Assembly: GCF_040419245.1 (NCBI RefSeq)
Contig: NZ_JAZHOH010000001.1
Coordinates: 930,001-994,000 of the forward strand
DNA length: 64,000 nucleotides
Source: Ewingella sp. CoE-038-23
GTDB lineage: Bacteria; Pseudomonadota; Gammaproteobacteria; Enterobacterales; Enterobacteriaceae
Direction of reading: 5' to 3'
In this document: positions 10,170 through 18,838 of the stretch, piece by piece
Layout of the letters: every line of letters begins with the position of its first letter
How positions within the stretch are numbered: the first letter of the stretch is position 1
Made by a program: the position numbers and the translations under genes
The notes under the pieces: generated by a model
What the model saw: only the letters and a program-made list of their open reading frames with translations
The model's database searches: none
What the model was told of the DNA's origin: nothing

Positions 10170-10841
10170 ATGGAAAAGACCTTTATTCGCGCCAGGAACC
10201 GGCGTTCTTCCTGCCTGAAAATGAGCTTATTGGCGTGCAGTCTGTCACTGCCGTTGGCAGCTCAGGCGCATCCGCACAGTTTTATTGATATGCAAACCAC
10301 GCTGGTGACCAAGGACCAGCAGCTTACCGGCCTGAAAATGGTCTGGACGATGGATGAAATCACCTCGGCGGATCTGCTTTATGACGCGCAGAAGGCCAAG
10401 TCAGATTCTACCGTGTGGAAAAAGCTGGCCGCCGAAGTGATGGCGCGGGTGCTGAGCCAGCACTACTTCACTGACTTTTACCGCGACGGCAAACCGATTA
10501 AATATCTCGATTTGCCGAGCGAATATCAGCTGTCGCGCAAAGGCGATCAGGCGGTGCTGGAGTTCGTCATGCCTTTGGCGGCCCCGCAGCCGCTGTCCGG
10601 CGCGCCGATGATCTTCTCCACTTTCGACCCAAGCTACTTTGTCGATATGACCTATAAAGATAAAACCGCACTGCACATGCCGCCGGAGCTGGCGCAGAGC
10701 TGTAGTTTGGCGCTCTTCACCCCGAAGCCGGACGCGTCGCTGCAAAGCTACGCGCTGTCGCTGGATAAGGCCGACGCGCCGCCGGAAGACATGGATTTGG
10801 GCCAGCAGTTTGCGCAGAAGGTAACTTTGCAATGTCATTGA
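10170..10841 (+). CDS. DUF1007 periplasmic protein, metal-transport partner
   Basis: 223 residues with a Sec signal peptide (core SLLACSLSLPLAAQAHPHS, cleavage probably after AQA). The mature protein starts with the DUF1007 signature HPHSFIDM. DUF1007 proteins are repeatedly found beside NicO permeases and are thought to assist periplasmic metal delivery. That role is inferred from context; the conserved N-terminal His pair is visible. The last 10 bases overlap the next gene. The ATG at 10170 has only a weak Shine-Dalgarno; a later ATG at 10221 is possible but would shorten the signal peptide's basic region. Confidence 0.8.
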   Translation: MEKTFIRARNRRSSCLKMSLLACSLSLPLAAQAHPHSFIDMQTTLVTKDQQLTGLKMVWTMDEITSADLLYDAQKAKSDSTVWKKLAAEVMARVLSQHYFTDFYRDGKPIKYLDLPSEYQLSRKGDQAVLEFVMPLAAPQPLSGAPMIFSTFDPSYFVDMTYKDKTALHMPPELAQSCSLALFTPKPDASLQSYALSLDKADAPPEDMDLGQQFAQKVTLQCH

Positions 10842-11851
10842 ATTTGATGGAAAACCGGAAGCGCCACTGGGCGTGGGATCTCTGGCCGCTGGCAGTATTC
10901 CTGCTGCTATTGGTCGTCGGCGCGGCCGCCCTGTGGCAATACTGGCCGCGCATTCTGCTCAACAGCATTATCTGGCAGCGAGCGTTGCATCAGGAGCTGG
11001 CCGGGCTTTTGCAGCAGGTGAAGGCCAATCCGCAAAAAGCCGGGCTGACATTAATGGGCTTCAGCCTGATTTACGGCATTGTTCACGCTATCGGGCCGGG
11101 CCACGGCAAAATCGTCATTACCACCTATTTGGCGACTCACCCCTCGCGGCTAAAAAACAGTTTAAAGCTGACCTTCGCCTCCGCCGTGGTGCAGGGCTTA
11201 GTGGCGGTTTTACTGGTGACGCTGATGCTCGGCGTGTTGCAGCTCTCCTCGCGGCAGCTGCATCAAAGCAGCTTCTGGCTGGAGCGGGGGAGTTTCATTC
11301 TGGTGATGCTGCTTGGGGTTTTACTCTGCTGGCGGGCAATTAAGCGTTGCTACTTCACCTTGAAAAGCTTGAAACCGCGACGAGGGTTGACCATTAACAG
11401 CCTGCGCCCGCTGGCTGATAACCACGTCCACGATGAGCACTGCGGCTGCGGGCATCAGCATCTGCCGACTGACCAGCAGCTTCAAGCCGGGAGCGACTGG
11501 CGCACTCAGGCGACAATTGTGCTGGCTATGGGACTGCGGCCTTGCTCCGGGGCTATCATGGTGCTGCTTTTTTCCAAGGTGATTGGTGTCTATCTGTGGG
11601 GCGTGCTGTCCGCGCTGGTGATGGCGCTCGGCACGTCGATTACCGTTTCGCTGATTGGCTTGCTGGTGTTTTACAGCAGGGCGATGGCGGTGAAGCTGAG
11701 TGCCAAACGCACACCTGCCGCGTGGCAGACCGTGGCGTGGTCGGCACTGGCCTTGGCGGGAGGATTAATTTTGCTGTTGGCTGGCGTCCTGCTCTACACC
11801 GCGGGCGGTGCTGCGCCAGATGGCGGTATCGGGCCATTTGGCCGTGGCTAA
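10832..11851 (+). CDS. NicO-family nickel/cobalt (or zinc) transporter
   Basis: 339-residue integral membrane protein of the NicO/RcnA superfamily with six or more TM helices. The family motif HAIGPGHGK is in an early helix. A His/Cys-rich cytoplasmic loop (HVHDEHCGCGHQH, about residues 194-206) is typical of metal handling. A second motif, MGLRPCSGAIMVLL, is also typical. E. coli RcnA is an exporter, whereas DUF1007-linked NicO proteins are often predicted importers, so direction and metal are open. It is translationally coupled to the DUF1007 gene and closed by a terminator. Confidence 0.85.
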   Translation: MSLNLMENRKRHWAWDLWPLAVFLLLLVVGAAALWQYWPRILLNSIIWQRALHQELAGLLQQVKANPQKAGLTLMGFSLIYGIVHAIGPGHGKIVITTYLATHPSRLKNSLKLTFASAVVQGLVAVLLVTLMLGVLQLSSRQLHQSSFWLERGSFILVMLLGVLLCWRAIKRCYFTLKSLKPRRGLTINSLRPLADNHVHDEHCGCGHQHLPTDQQLQAGSDWRTQATIVLAMGLRPCSGAIMVLLFSKVIGVYLWGVLSALVMALGTSITVSLIGLLVFYSRAMAVKLSAKRTPAAWQTVAWSALALAGGLILLLAGVLLYTAGGAAPDGGIGPFGRG

Positions 11852-11870
11852 CGGCGGAAAATAGGCATAA

Positions 11871-11899
11871 AAAAACGGACGCGTAGGGCGTCCGTTTTT
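11871..11899. terminator. Bidirectional terminator, NicO gene and suhB
   Basis: AAAAACGGACGC pairs perfectly with GCGTCCGTTTTT around a short loop, between the ends of two convergent genes. Confidence 0.9.
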
Positions 11900-11918
11900 C
11901 ATGGCGAGGCGGAAGGAA

Positions 11919-12722
11919 TTAACGCTTCAGGGCTTCGCTCAGTTCTTCACGCATGGTATTCAAAATACCTTTAACAACGCGCGGGTTGCCAGCAACTACG
12001 TTGCCTGACAGGTAGTGGTTGTGGCCGCCAACGAAGTCAGTCACCACGCCGCCAGCTTCACGAACCAGCAGTTCGCCACCGGCGAAATCCCAAGGTTTCA
12101 GGCCGATTTCGAAGAAACCGTCAACGCGGCCAGCTGCCACGTAAGCCAGGTCCAGCGCAGCAGAACCGGTGCGGCGGAAGTCAGCGCACTCGTTGAACAG
12201 CTTGCCCAGCACGTTGATGTAGCTGTTAGCGTGTTGCTTGGATTTGAACGGGAAACCGGTGGCCAGAATGGTGCCATCGAGATCTTTTGCATTGGTGCCG
12301 CGCAGGCGATAACCGTTGAGCTGTGCGCCCTGACCGCGAGTGGCGGTGAACAGTTCGTTACGCATTGGGTCGTAAACTACCGCAACTTCAGTGCGGCCTT
12401 TGATGCGCACGGCGATAGAAACAGCGAAGTGAGGGAGACGTTTAACGAAGTTGGTAGTGCCATCCAGTGGGTCGATAATCCATTGTACGTCTTTGTCTTC
12501 GCCAGCCAGTTCGCCACATTCTTCACCAATAATGGTGTGTTTTGGGTAGGATTTGCGAATAACGTCAATAATCAGATGCTCAGCATCGCGATCAACGTTG
12601 GTAACGAAATCGTTAGTGCCTTTCTGAGTGGTTTCGACAGAATCAGGCGTTTCATAATGTTTGGCAATTAAGTTACCGGCCTTGCGCGCAGCGCGCACGG
12701 CGATGGTTAGCATCGGATGCAT
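11919..12722 (-). CDS. suhB: Inositol-1-monophosphatase / Nus factor SuhB
   Basis: Mg-dependent inositol monophosphatase fold, 267 residues as in E. coli. The metal-site motif WIIDPLDGTTNF and the second motif KPWDFAGGELLVREAGG are intact, as is GEECGE. In E. coli SuhB also joins the rRNA antitermination complex with NusA/B/E/G, which is considered its main role. It is divergent from trmJ. Confidence 0.97.
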   Translation of the reverse strand: MHPMLTIAVRAARKAGNLIAKHYETPDSVETTQKGTNDFVTNVDRDAEHLIIDVIRKSYPKHTIIGEECGELAGEDKDVQWIIDPLDGTTNFVKRLPHFAVSIAVRIKGRTEVAVVYDPMRNELFTATRGQGAQLNGYRLRGTNAKDLDGTILATGFPFKSKQHANSYINVLGKLFNECADFRRTGSAALDLAYVAAGRVDGFFEIGLKPWDFAGGELLVREAGGVVTDFVGGHNHYLSGNVVAGNPRVVKGILNTMREELSEALKR

Positions 12723-12849
12723 GGATATCTTCCAACTAGGATGTTAAAGAACGGGAATACGGGAAACGGCGCGCAGTATAGCAGGGGTTCTGAAAATTGA
12801 CTACCGTTGTGTTAAGCTGCTGTGATTTTCCGCTACGCTTAGAGTCTGT

Positions 12850-13587
12850 ATGCTGCACAATATCCGCATCGTTTTAGTAGAAACGTCCCACACGGGCAAT
12901 ATGGGTTCCACTGCTCGTGCCATGAAAACCATGGGCTTATCGAATTTATATCTGGTAAATCCGTTAGTTAAGCCGGATTCCCAAGCCATTTCTTTAGCTG
13001 CAGGTGCCAGTGATGTCATTGGTAACGCCACCATCGTCGACACCCTCGACGAAGCACTGGCGGGTTGTAGTCTGGTGGTGGGAACCAGCGCCCGATCGCG
13101 AACCCTGCCTTGGCCGATGCTCGAACCGCGCGAGTGCGGCGAGAAAAGTGCCAAAACCGCAGAAACCGCGCCGGTAGCCTTGGTATTTGGCCGCGAGCGC
13201 GTCGGGTTGACCAACGAAGAGCTGCAAAAATGTAACTACCACGTCTGCATTCCCGCTAATCCTGAATACAGCTCGCTGAATTTGGCGATGGCGGTTCAAA
13301 TTATCGCTTATGAAGTGCGCGTCGCTTATCTCGCTCTGCAAGAAGCTGGCAAACCTCAGGTCGAATATGAAGAGCCCCCTTATCCTTTGGTGGATGACCT
13401 CGAGCGTTTTTACCAACATTTGGAGCAAACCTTGCTGCAAACCGGGTTTATTCGCCAGTCGCATCCTGGTCAGGTTATGAGCAAATTGCGCCGATTATTT
13501 ACCCGTGCGCGTCCTGAATCTCAGGAGCTAAACATCCTTCGTGGCATTTTGACCTCGATCGACAAGCAGCATAAAGACGCGGAATAA
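12850..13587 (+). CDS. trmJ: tRNA (cytidine/uridine-2'-O)-methyltransferase TrmJ
   Basis: SPOUT-class enzyme methylating the 2'-OH of nucleotide 32 of tRNA. The N-terminal [20 protein letters not shown] and the knot motifs ([33 protein letters not shown]) are clear. The C-terminal dimerisation extension ends in a run of basic residues. 245 aa, as expected. It sits upstream of iscR as in E. coli. Confidence 0.96.
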   Translation: MLHNIRIVLVETSHTGNMGSTARAMKTMGLSNLYLVNPLVKPDSQAISLAAGASDVIGNATIVDTLDEALAGCSLVVGTSARSRTLPWPMLEPRECGEKSAKTAETAPVALVFGRERVGLTNEELQKCNYHVCIPANPEYSSLNLAMAVQIIAYEVRVAYLALQEAGKPQVEYEEPPYPLVDDLERFYQHLEQTLLQTGFIRQSHPGQVMSKLRRLFTRARPESQELNILRGILTSIDKQHKDAE

Positions 13588-13686
13588 GCCTGAAATTAGC
13601 AAGGATTACTCATTTTAACCTATATAAATCAATGTATTGATTTTTCCTTACGGGCGGAAAAAAAGACGCGCTACCCGTAAGGAATA

Positions 13687-13711
13687 ATACTTGAGTAAAT
13701 TACTAGGTTAA
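13687..13711 (+). promoter_or_regulatory. IscR type 1 site, upstream copy
   Basis: By eye this 25-base stretch matches the type 1 IscR consensus at about 20 of 25 positions and directly abuts a better site. Tandem IscR sites over the iscR promoter are known in E. coli. Confidence 0.6.
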
Positions 13712-13736
13712 ATAGTTGACTGAAATACTCGGGAAT
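13712..13736 (+). promoter_or_regulatory. IscR type 1 site, main copy
   Basis: This stretch matches the [2Fe-2S]-IscR (type 1) consensus at about 23 of 25 positions, with core half-sites TAGTTGACT and ATACTCGGG. It lies 58 bases before the iscR ATG. It shows that autorepression by holo-IscR is retained even though most of the regulated operon is missing. Confidence 0.8.
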
Positions 13737-13793
13737 GGCAGACTCGTTTGCATGTTCTACCCCCAACGTATTTTTTCAACAGGTAACCATGCT

Positions 13794-14288
13794 ATGAGAC
13801 TGACATCCAAAGGCCGTTATGCCGTAACCGCTATGCTTGATGTAGCACTGCATTCACAGGAAGGTCCGGTTCCTTTAGCCGACATTTCCGAACGCCAGGG
13901 CATCTCTCTTTCTTATCTGGAACAGCTGTTTTCGCGTTTGCGTAAAAACGGTCTGGTTGCCAGTGTGCGTGGTCCGGGCGGTGGTTATCTGCTGGGTAAA
14001 GACGCCAGTGAAATCGCAGTAGGCGCGGTGATCACGGCTGTTGACGAGTCAGTCGACGCCACCCGTTGTCAGGGTAAAGAAGGCTGCCAGAACGGCGAAC
14101 GTTGCCTGACCCACACCCTGTGGCGCGACCTGAGCGAACGCATTAGCGGCTTCCTCAACAACATCACGCTGGGTGAATTGGTGAACAACCAAGAGATTCT
14201 GGAAGTGGCGGATCGCCAAAATGGTGAAACGCGTCGCCATCCTTCAGGCCGCATCCTGGAAACGATCAATGTGAATTTAAGAGCTTAA
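13794..14288 (+). CDS. iscR: Fe-S cluster regulator IscR
   Basis: Rrf2-family repressor (164 aa). The winged helix is at the N-terminus ([33 protein letters not shown]). The [2Fe-2S] ligands Cys92, Cys98, Cys104 and His107 are all present ([16 protein letters not shown]), so it should sense cluster status. ATG 13794 gives the family-standard start; the frame open upstream covers the IscR boxes and is not coding. An intrinsic terminator follows, separating it from iscS. Confidence 0.97.
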   Translation: MRLTSKGRYAVTAMLDVALHSQEGPVPLADISERQGISLSYLEQLFSRLRKNGLVASVRGPGGGYLLGKDASEIAVGAVITAVDESVDATRCQGKEGCQNGERCLTHTLWRDLSERISGFLNNITLGELVNNQEILEVADRQNGETRRHPSGRILETINVNLRA

Positions 14289-14323
14289 GCCCTGCACCAA
14301 ATGGCTTGAGGTCGAAAATCGCT

Positions 14324-14350
14324 AAAGGGCTGCCATGGGCAGCCTTTTTT
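14324..14350 (+). terminator. Intrinsic terminator between iscR and iscS
   Basis: GGCTGCC (14328-14334) and GGCAGCC (14338-14344) form a perfect stem with loop ATG, followed by six Ts. It falls about 40 bases after iscR, inside what is a single operon in E. coli, and should reduce or block read-through into iscS. Confidence 0.85.
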
Positions 14351-14475
14351 ATTCCTGTAGAGAATGTCAGTAGGGCACTATTTTCCTTTTAAGATTCAGT
14401 GCAGCCGTTTTAAACTAGCCCTCGTTTTTAACTCTCTCGTTCGCTCTTGAACGTGCAGTACGGAGCATGCCCGCC

Positions 14476-15645
14476 ATGAAATTACCTATTTATCTGGATT
14501 ATTCAGCCACCACGCCTGTTGACCCGCGGGTAGCCGAGGCCATGATGAAGTGTCTGACTTTTGACGGTACTTTTGGTAATCCAGCATCCCGTTCCCACCG
14601 TTTTGGCTGGCAGGCGGAAGAGATTGTCGATGTCGCTCGCAACCAGATTGCCGAACTGATTAATGCCGATCCGCGCGAAGTGGTGTTCACTTCCGGCGCA
14701 ACCGAGTCCGATAACCTCGCCATTAAAGGCGCGGCGCATGCCTATCGCGACAAGGGTAACCACATTATTACCAGCCAAACCGAACACAAAGCGGTGCTCG
14801 ATACCTGCTTGCAGCTGGAAAAAGAGGGTTTCGACGTCACTTATCTGGCCCCGAATGCTCAAGGTGTGATCACCCCAGCGGCTATTGAATCCGCACTGCG
14901 CGAAGATACAATTTTGGTGTCAATCATGCATGTAAACAATGAGATAGGTGTGATTCAGGATATCGCGGCTATTGGCGAACTCTGCCGCAGTCGTGACATT
15001 ATTTTCCACGTCGATGCCACCCAAAGCGTCGGCAAGCTGCCGGTAGACCTCAATGAGCTGGCGGTGGATCTTATGTCCTTCTCCGCCCATAAAATCTATG
15101 GCCCGAAAGGCATCGGCGGCCTGTATGTTCGCCGCAAACCCAAGGTGCGGATTGAAGCGCAGATCCACGGCGGCGGGCACGAGCGCGGTATGCGTTCCGG
15201 GACTCTACCTGTGCATCAAATTGTTGGCATGGGTGAAGCTTTCCGCATTGCTAAAGAGGAGCTGGCCGATGAGGCGCAGCGCCTGCATGCATTGCGTGAC
15301 CGTCTGTGGCAAGGTATCCAGCAATTAGAGGGCGTGCAGATTAATGGCTCGCCTGAGCATAGCGCGCCAAACATTCTTAACGTCAGTTTCAGCGGCGTTG
15401 AGGGCGAGTCGCTGATTATGGCGTTGAAAGATTTGGCCGTTTCTTCTGGCTCTGCCTGTACTTCGGCAAGCCTCGAACCATCTTATGTTTTACGTGCACT
15501 GGGGTTAGGCGAGGATCTGGCTCACAGTTCTCTGCGTTTCTCCCTCGGACGTTACACCACGGCGGAAGAGATAGATTACGCTAGCAACCTGATTGTGAAA
15601 TCAGTCCGTCGTTTACGCGAGCTACCGCCGGTATTCTCGTCTTAA
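14476..15645 (+). CDS. iscS: Cysteine desulfurase IscS with shortened C-terminus
   Basis: PLP enzyme that takes sulfur from cysteine and passes it as persulfide to acceptor proteins. The PLP lysine ([12 protein letters not shown], Lys206) and the persulfide loop [16 protein letters not shown] (Cys328) are intact. ATG 14476 gives the conserved [14 protein letters not shown] start with GGAG ten bases upstream; an ATG nine bases earlier is too close to that signal. The product is 389 residues against 404 in E. coli. It ends [12 protein letters not shown] and lacks the tail that E. coli uses to bind IscU. No iscU follows; the next gene is pepB. Likely remaining roles are tRNA thiolation, thiamine and molybdopterin sulfur supply. 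Confidence 0.96.
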   Translation: MKLPIYLDYSATTPVDPRVAEAMMKCLTFDGTFGNPASRSHRFGWQAEEIVDVARNQIAELINADPREVVFTSGATESDNLAIKGAAHAYRDKGNHIITSQTEHKAVLDTCLQLEKEGFDVTYLAPNAQGVITPAAIESALREDTILVSIMHVNNEIGVIQDIAAIGELCRSRDIIFHVDATQSVGKLPVDLNELAVDLMSFSAHKIYGPKGIGGLYVRRKPKVRIEAQIHGGGHERGMRSGTLPVHQIVGMGEAFRIAKEELADEAQRLHALRDRLWQGIQQLEGVQINGSPEHSAPNILNVSFSGVEGESLIMALKDLAVSSGSACTSASLEPSYVLRALGLGEDLAHSSLRFSLGRYTTAEEIDYASNLIVKSVRRLRELPPVFSS

Positions 15646-15748
15646 GTGACACGATCACAGCAACAATGTATTAGAGAACATCAGGGCTAAACGCCTGTTA
15701 TTGAAGATAATACTTTTCATTGAAAAATAAAAAAGCAGGAGTGCAGTT

Positions 15749-17059
15749 ATGAGTTCCGAAGTCACCACCAATGAATCCATGCCGATTTTCTTGTCTTCTC
15801 AGCCTGCCGACGCACGCTGGGGCGAAAAAGCGACATTAAGCACGAATGCCGAAGGCATGACTATTCATCTGACCTCCGACAACCCGCTGGTGACCATTGC
15901 CCGCGCAGCTCGCCGTATCGACGGTCAGGGTGTGAAAAATGTAGCGCTGGCCGGTGAAGGCTGGGATCTGGAAAACAGCTGGGCGTTCTGGCAGGGCTTC
16001 CGCGGGCCAAAAGGCAGCCGCAACGTTGAGTGGGCTGAACTGTCAGCTGAAGACACTCAAACCCTGAATCAACGTCTGAAAATTATCGACTGGGTTCGCG
16101 ACACCATCAACCTGCCAGCAGAAGAGTTGGGGCCAGAGCAGTTGGCGACTCGCGCGGTGGATTTGATGTGCGAATTCGGCAATGGCCATGTTAACTATCG
16201 CATTACGAAAGGCGACGACCTGCGCCAGCAAAACTACGCGGGTATCCACACCGTGGGCCGTGCTTCAGACCGCGCTCCGGCATTCCTGGCGCTGGATTAC
16301 AACCCAAGTGGCAACGCCGATGAGCCGGTGTATGCGTGTCTGGTCGGCAAAGGTATCACCTTTGATACCGGCGGCTACAGCCTGAAACCAAGTGCAGGCA
16401 TGGACTCGATGAAGTCCGACATGGGCGGCGCAGCGACGCTGACGGGTGCTCTGGCACTGGCTGCGGCTAATGGCCTGAACAAGCGCGTTAAGCTGTACCT
16501 GTGCTGCGCGGACAACATGGTCAGCGGCAACGCGATGAAGCTGGGCGATATCATTCGTTATCGCAATGGCAAAACTGTTGAAGTGATGAACACCGACGCC
16601 GAAGGCCGTTTGGTGCTGGCTGATGGCCTGATCGACGCTTCTGAACAGAATCCAGAGTTGTTGATTGATGCGGCAACTCTGACCGGTGCCGCCAAAATGG
16701 CGCTGGGCAACGATTACCACGCGCTGTTTAGCTTCGACGATGAGCTGGCCGCTGAGCTGCAAAACAGCGCGAAAGAAGAGTTTGAACCCTTCTGGCGTCT
16801 GCCTTTGGCTGAGTTCCACCGTTCATACCTGCCATCTAACTTCGCTGAATTGAACAACATGGGCAGCCCGTCACACACAGCCGGTGCCAGCAACGCAGCG
16901 GGCTTCCTGTCCCATTTCGTCAAGAACTACAAAAAAGGCTGGTTGCACATCGACTGTTCAGCCACTTACCGTAAAGGCGCCGTAGACGAATGGGCCGCTG
17001 GCGCTACCGGCATCGGGGTGCGTACCGTAGCTAACCTGCTGTTGGCTAAAGCAAAATAA
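15749..17059 (+). CDS. pepB: Aminopeptidase B (peptidase B)
   Basis: M17 leucyl-aminopeptidase family enzyme with broad N-terminal specificity in peptide turnover. The metal-binding and catalytic motifs [24 protein letters not shown] and [14 protein letters not shown] are present. 436 residues, a few more than E. coli PepB. CAGGAG lies upstream of the ATG. In E. coli it is preceded by hscB-hscA-fdx-iscX; here iscS ends only 103 bases upstream. Confidence 0.96.
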   Translation: MSSEVTTNESMPIFLSSQPADARWGEKATLSTNAEGMTIHLTSDNPLVTIARAARRIDGQGVKNVALAGEGWDLENSWAFWQGFRGPKGSRNVEWAELSAEDTQTLNQRLKIIDWVRDTINLPAEELGPEQLATRAVDLMCEFGNGHVNYRITKGDDLRQQNYAGIHTVGRASDRAPAFLALDYNPSGNADEPVYACLVGKGITFDTGGYSLKPSAGMDSMKSDMGGAATLTGALALAAANGLNKRVKLYLCCADNMVSGNAMKLGDIIRYRNGKTVEVMNTDAEGRLVLADGLIDASEQNPELLIDAATLTGAAKMALGNDYHALFSFDDELAAELQNSAKEEFEPFWRLPLAEFHRSYLPSNFAELNNMGSPSHTAGASNAAGFLSHFVKNYKKGWLHIDCSATYRKGAVDEWAAGATGIGVRTVANLLLAKAK

Positions 17060-17087
17060 ATCAATCGGTAAGATAGAAAGACCCTAG

Positions 17088-17113
17088 CGGGGCACTGAGA
17101 AGTGCCCCGTTTT
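17088..17113 (+). terminator. Stem-loop between pepB and sseB
   Basis: CGGGGCACT pairs with AGTGCCCCG around GAGA, followed by four Ts. This is a weak terminator or mRNA-stabilising hairpin just before the sseB Shine-Dalgarno. Confidence 0.65.
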
Positions 17114-17129
17114 ATCGGAGTGAAACAAC

Positions 17130-17990
17130 ATGAGTGTCCCGCACGATCACCTGCCAGCGGCAGCCGCGGCCAATAATGGCGAAAATGAACTTGAGCGTCT
17201 GCTGCGCCTTTCCGTGACAGAAGCGGCTTATCGCCCGGCGTTTTACCAGACTCTATTAGAAGCTACTGTCTACGTGCTGGGTGACGCGGGTCAGGAAGAA
17301 GAGGGCGCGGGAGAAGTCGCGATCCACGCGGGTAGCGAGTTGAACCTGCTGCATTGGGAAAAGCAGGATGGCACCTCCATCATTCCTCTGTTTTCCTCGC
17401 TGGAAGTGCTCGAGCGCGCCAGTGCGGGTGAAAGCCCCGACGAGCAGGCTTTTGTTGCCCTTCCTGCGCGGGTGTTGTTTGAAATGACCCAGGGCGAAGA
17501 GCTGTTCCTCAATCCGAAGTCAGAATACGGCAAAGAATTCACCCCAAGTGAAGTGACGCTGCTGCTGAATACCGGCGGTTTGACCGCACCGGCCGAGCTG
17601 GTGTTGGACAAAGAGAGCCAGCTGATGATTGGTCAGCCAGAAGAGTATCCCTCAGCGATGATTGATGCGCTGACCACCCTGTTCAGCCAGAAAAAACCGG
17701 TGCGCCGCGCCTTCTTGGCGCTAATTCACGATAAAGCGGTCGATGAGCTGCCAAACCTGTTGGTGGGCGTGGAAGCTGATGGTACTGACGCCGAAGTCGA
17801 CGCGTTAATCCGCGAAGCGGGCAACGTGGCGAGCGAAACCTCGCCAGACGACCAACCGGTTGATTTCTGTATTGTTTCTGAGAAAGAACGCGGCATTAGC
17901 CACTATCTGATCAGCCACACTCAGCCTTTCTATCAGCGTAAGTGGGGCAGTTGGCTGCGTAACATTATTCCGTCTTCCGGCAAGGCGTAA
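17130..17990 (+). CDS. sseB: Enhanced serine sensitivity protein SseB
   Basis: SseB was named from a serine-sensitivity phenotype in E. coli; its biochemical role is unknown. The N-terminal SseB domain (NELERLLRLSVTEAAYRPAFYQTLL onwards in part) and the C-terminal SseB_C domain (VDFCIVSEKERGISHYLI) are recognisable. 286 residues, somewhat longer than the E. coli protein, with an N-terminal PAAAAANN extension. CGGAG is nine bases before the ATG. Confidence 0.88.
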   Translation: MSVPHDHLPAAAAANNGENELERLLRLSVTEAAYRPAFYQTLLEATVYVLGDAGQEEEGAGEVAIHAGSELNLLHWEKQDGTSIIPLFSSLEVLERASAGESPDEQAFVALPARVLFEMTQGEELFLNPKSEYGKEFTPSEVTLLLNTGGLTAPAELVLDKESQLMIGQPEEYPSAMIDALTTLFSQKKPVRRAFLALIHDKAVDELPNLLVGVEADGTDAEVDALIREAGNVASETSPDDQPVDFCIVSEKERGISHYLISHTQPFYQRKWGSWLRNIIPSSGKA

Positions 17991-17998
17991 TGATCATG

Positions 17999-18044
17999 AA
18001 AGTGGGCTTTAGGTTACAGATGTAGTCTCAGCTCACTTTTTTTT
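17999..18044 (+). terminator. Intrinsic terminator after sseB
   Basis: AAAGTGGGCT pairs with AGCTCACTTT (one G-T wobble) across a 21-base loop, followed by a T-run. Confidence 0.65.
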
Positions 18045-18166
18045 AACGAAATGTTGTGATTCGGGTAGGCAAGCGTAACTTCGCCCCCTATAATCGGCGC
18101 CATTTTACGGCAGGTATAACATTAAATTAACCGGCCCTACCTATAAGAGTCAGCCAGAGGTTTTTC

Positions 18167-18592
18167 ATGACTATCGAACGTACTTTTTCCATCATCAAGC
18201 CAAACTCAGTAGCTAACAACGACATCGGCGCAATCTACGCGCGTTTCGAACGTGCTGGTTTCACCATCATTGCTTCTAAAATGCTGAAACTGACCAAAGA
18301 GCAGGCTGAAGGCTTCTACGCAGAACACAAAGGTCGTCCTTTCTTCGACGGTCTGGTTGAGTTCATGACTTCTGGTCCAATCATGGTTCAGGTTCTGGAA
18401 GGTGAAAACGCCGTTCAGCGTAACCGTGACATCATGGGCGCAACTAACCCAGACAACGCACTGGCTGGCACTCTGCGTGCTGACTTCGCTGACAGCTTCA
18501 CTGCTAACGCCGTTCACGGTTCTGATGCAGTTGAATCTGCACAGCGCGAAATCGCTTACTTCTTCACCGAAAGCGAAATCTGCCCGCGTTAA
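18167..18592 (+). CDS. ndk: Nucleoside diphosphate kinase
   Basis: Transfers the gamma-phosphate of ATP to other NDPs by a phospho-His intermediate. The catalytic His is in the motif NAVHGSD, and the N-terminal [13 protein letters not shown] and HKGRPFF motifs are intact. 141 residues, two fewer than E. coli Ndk. Codon use looks like that of a highly expressed gene (many CGT and GGT codons). Confidence 0.98.
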   Translation: MTIERTFSIIKPNSVANNDIGAIYARFERAGFTIIASKMLKLTKEQAEGFYAEHKGRPFFDGLVEFMTSGPIMVQVLEGENAVQRNRDIMGATNPDNALAGTLRADFADSFTANAVHGSDAVESAQREIAYFFTESEICPR

Positions 18593-18696
18593 GATTTTCT
18601 GGCCGGGCTTTTTTGCCTCTGTTCACTCATATGTACAATAAATATGTGAGTGAGACGCAGCAAACATAGCAACCTCGCCTTAAAATTTGTACAATG

Positions 18697-18732
18697 TTGC
18701 GCCCCGAATGAGTCAGTCTCTTCGGGGCGCAA
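18697..18732 (+). terminator. Strong hairpin between ndk and rlmN
   Basis: TTGCGCCCCGAA pairs perfectly with TTCGGGGCGCAA across a 12-base loop. The following GTATTTTA is a poor U-tract, so it may terminate weakly or protect the ndk mRNA 3' end. Confidence 0.6.
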
Positions 18733-18838
18733 GTATTTTAAATACCAAATATTGAAATACACTACATTGCAGGTCGCCACTCAATGACTCTGCACTTCCC
18801 TGACGCCATAACGTGTAACAACGAGGCTAATTCGAATT

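Noticed and set aside
15646..15748. Possible remnant of iscU or iscX between iscS and pepB
   Set aside because: All frames were read; no stretch resembles any Isc protein, and the short hairpins here have no U-tract.
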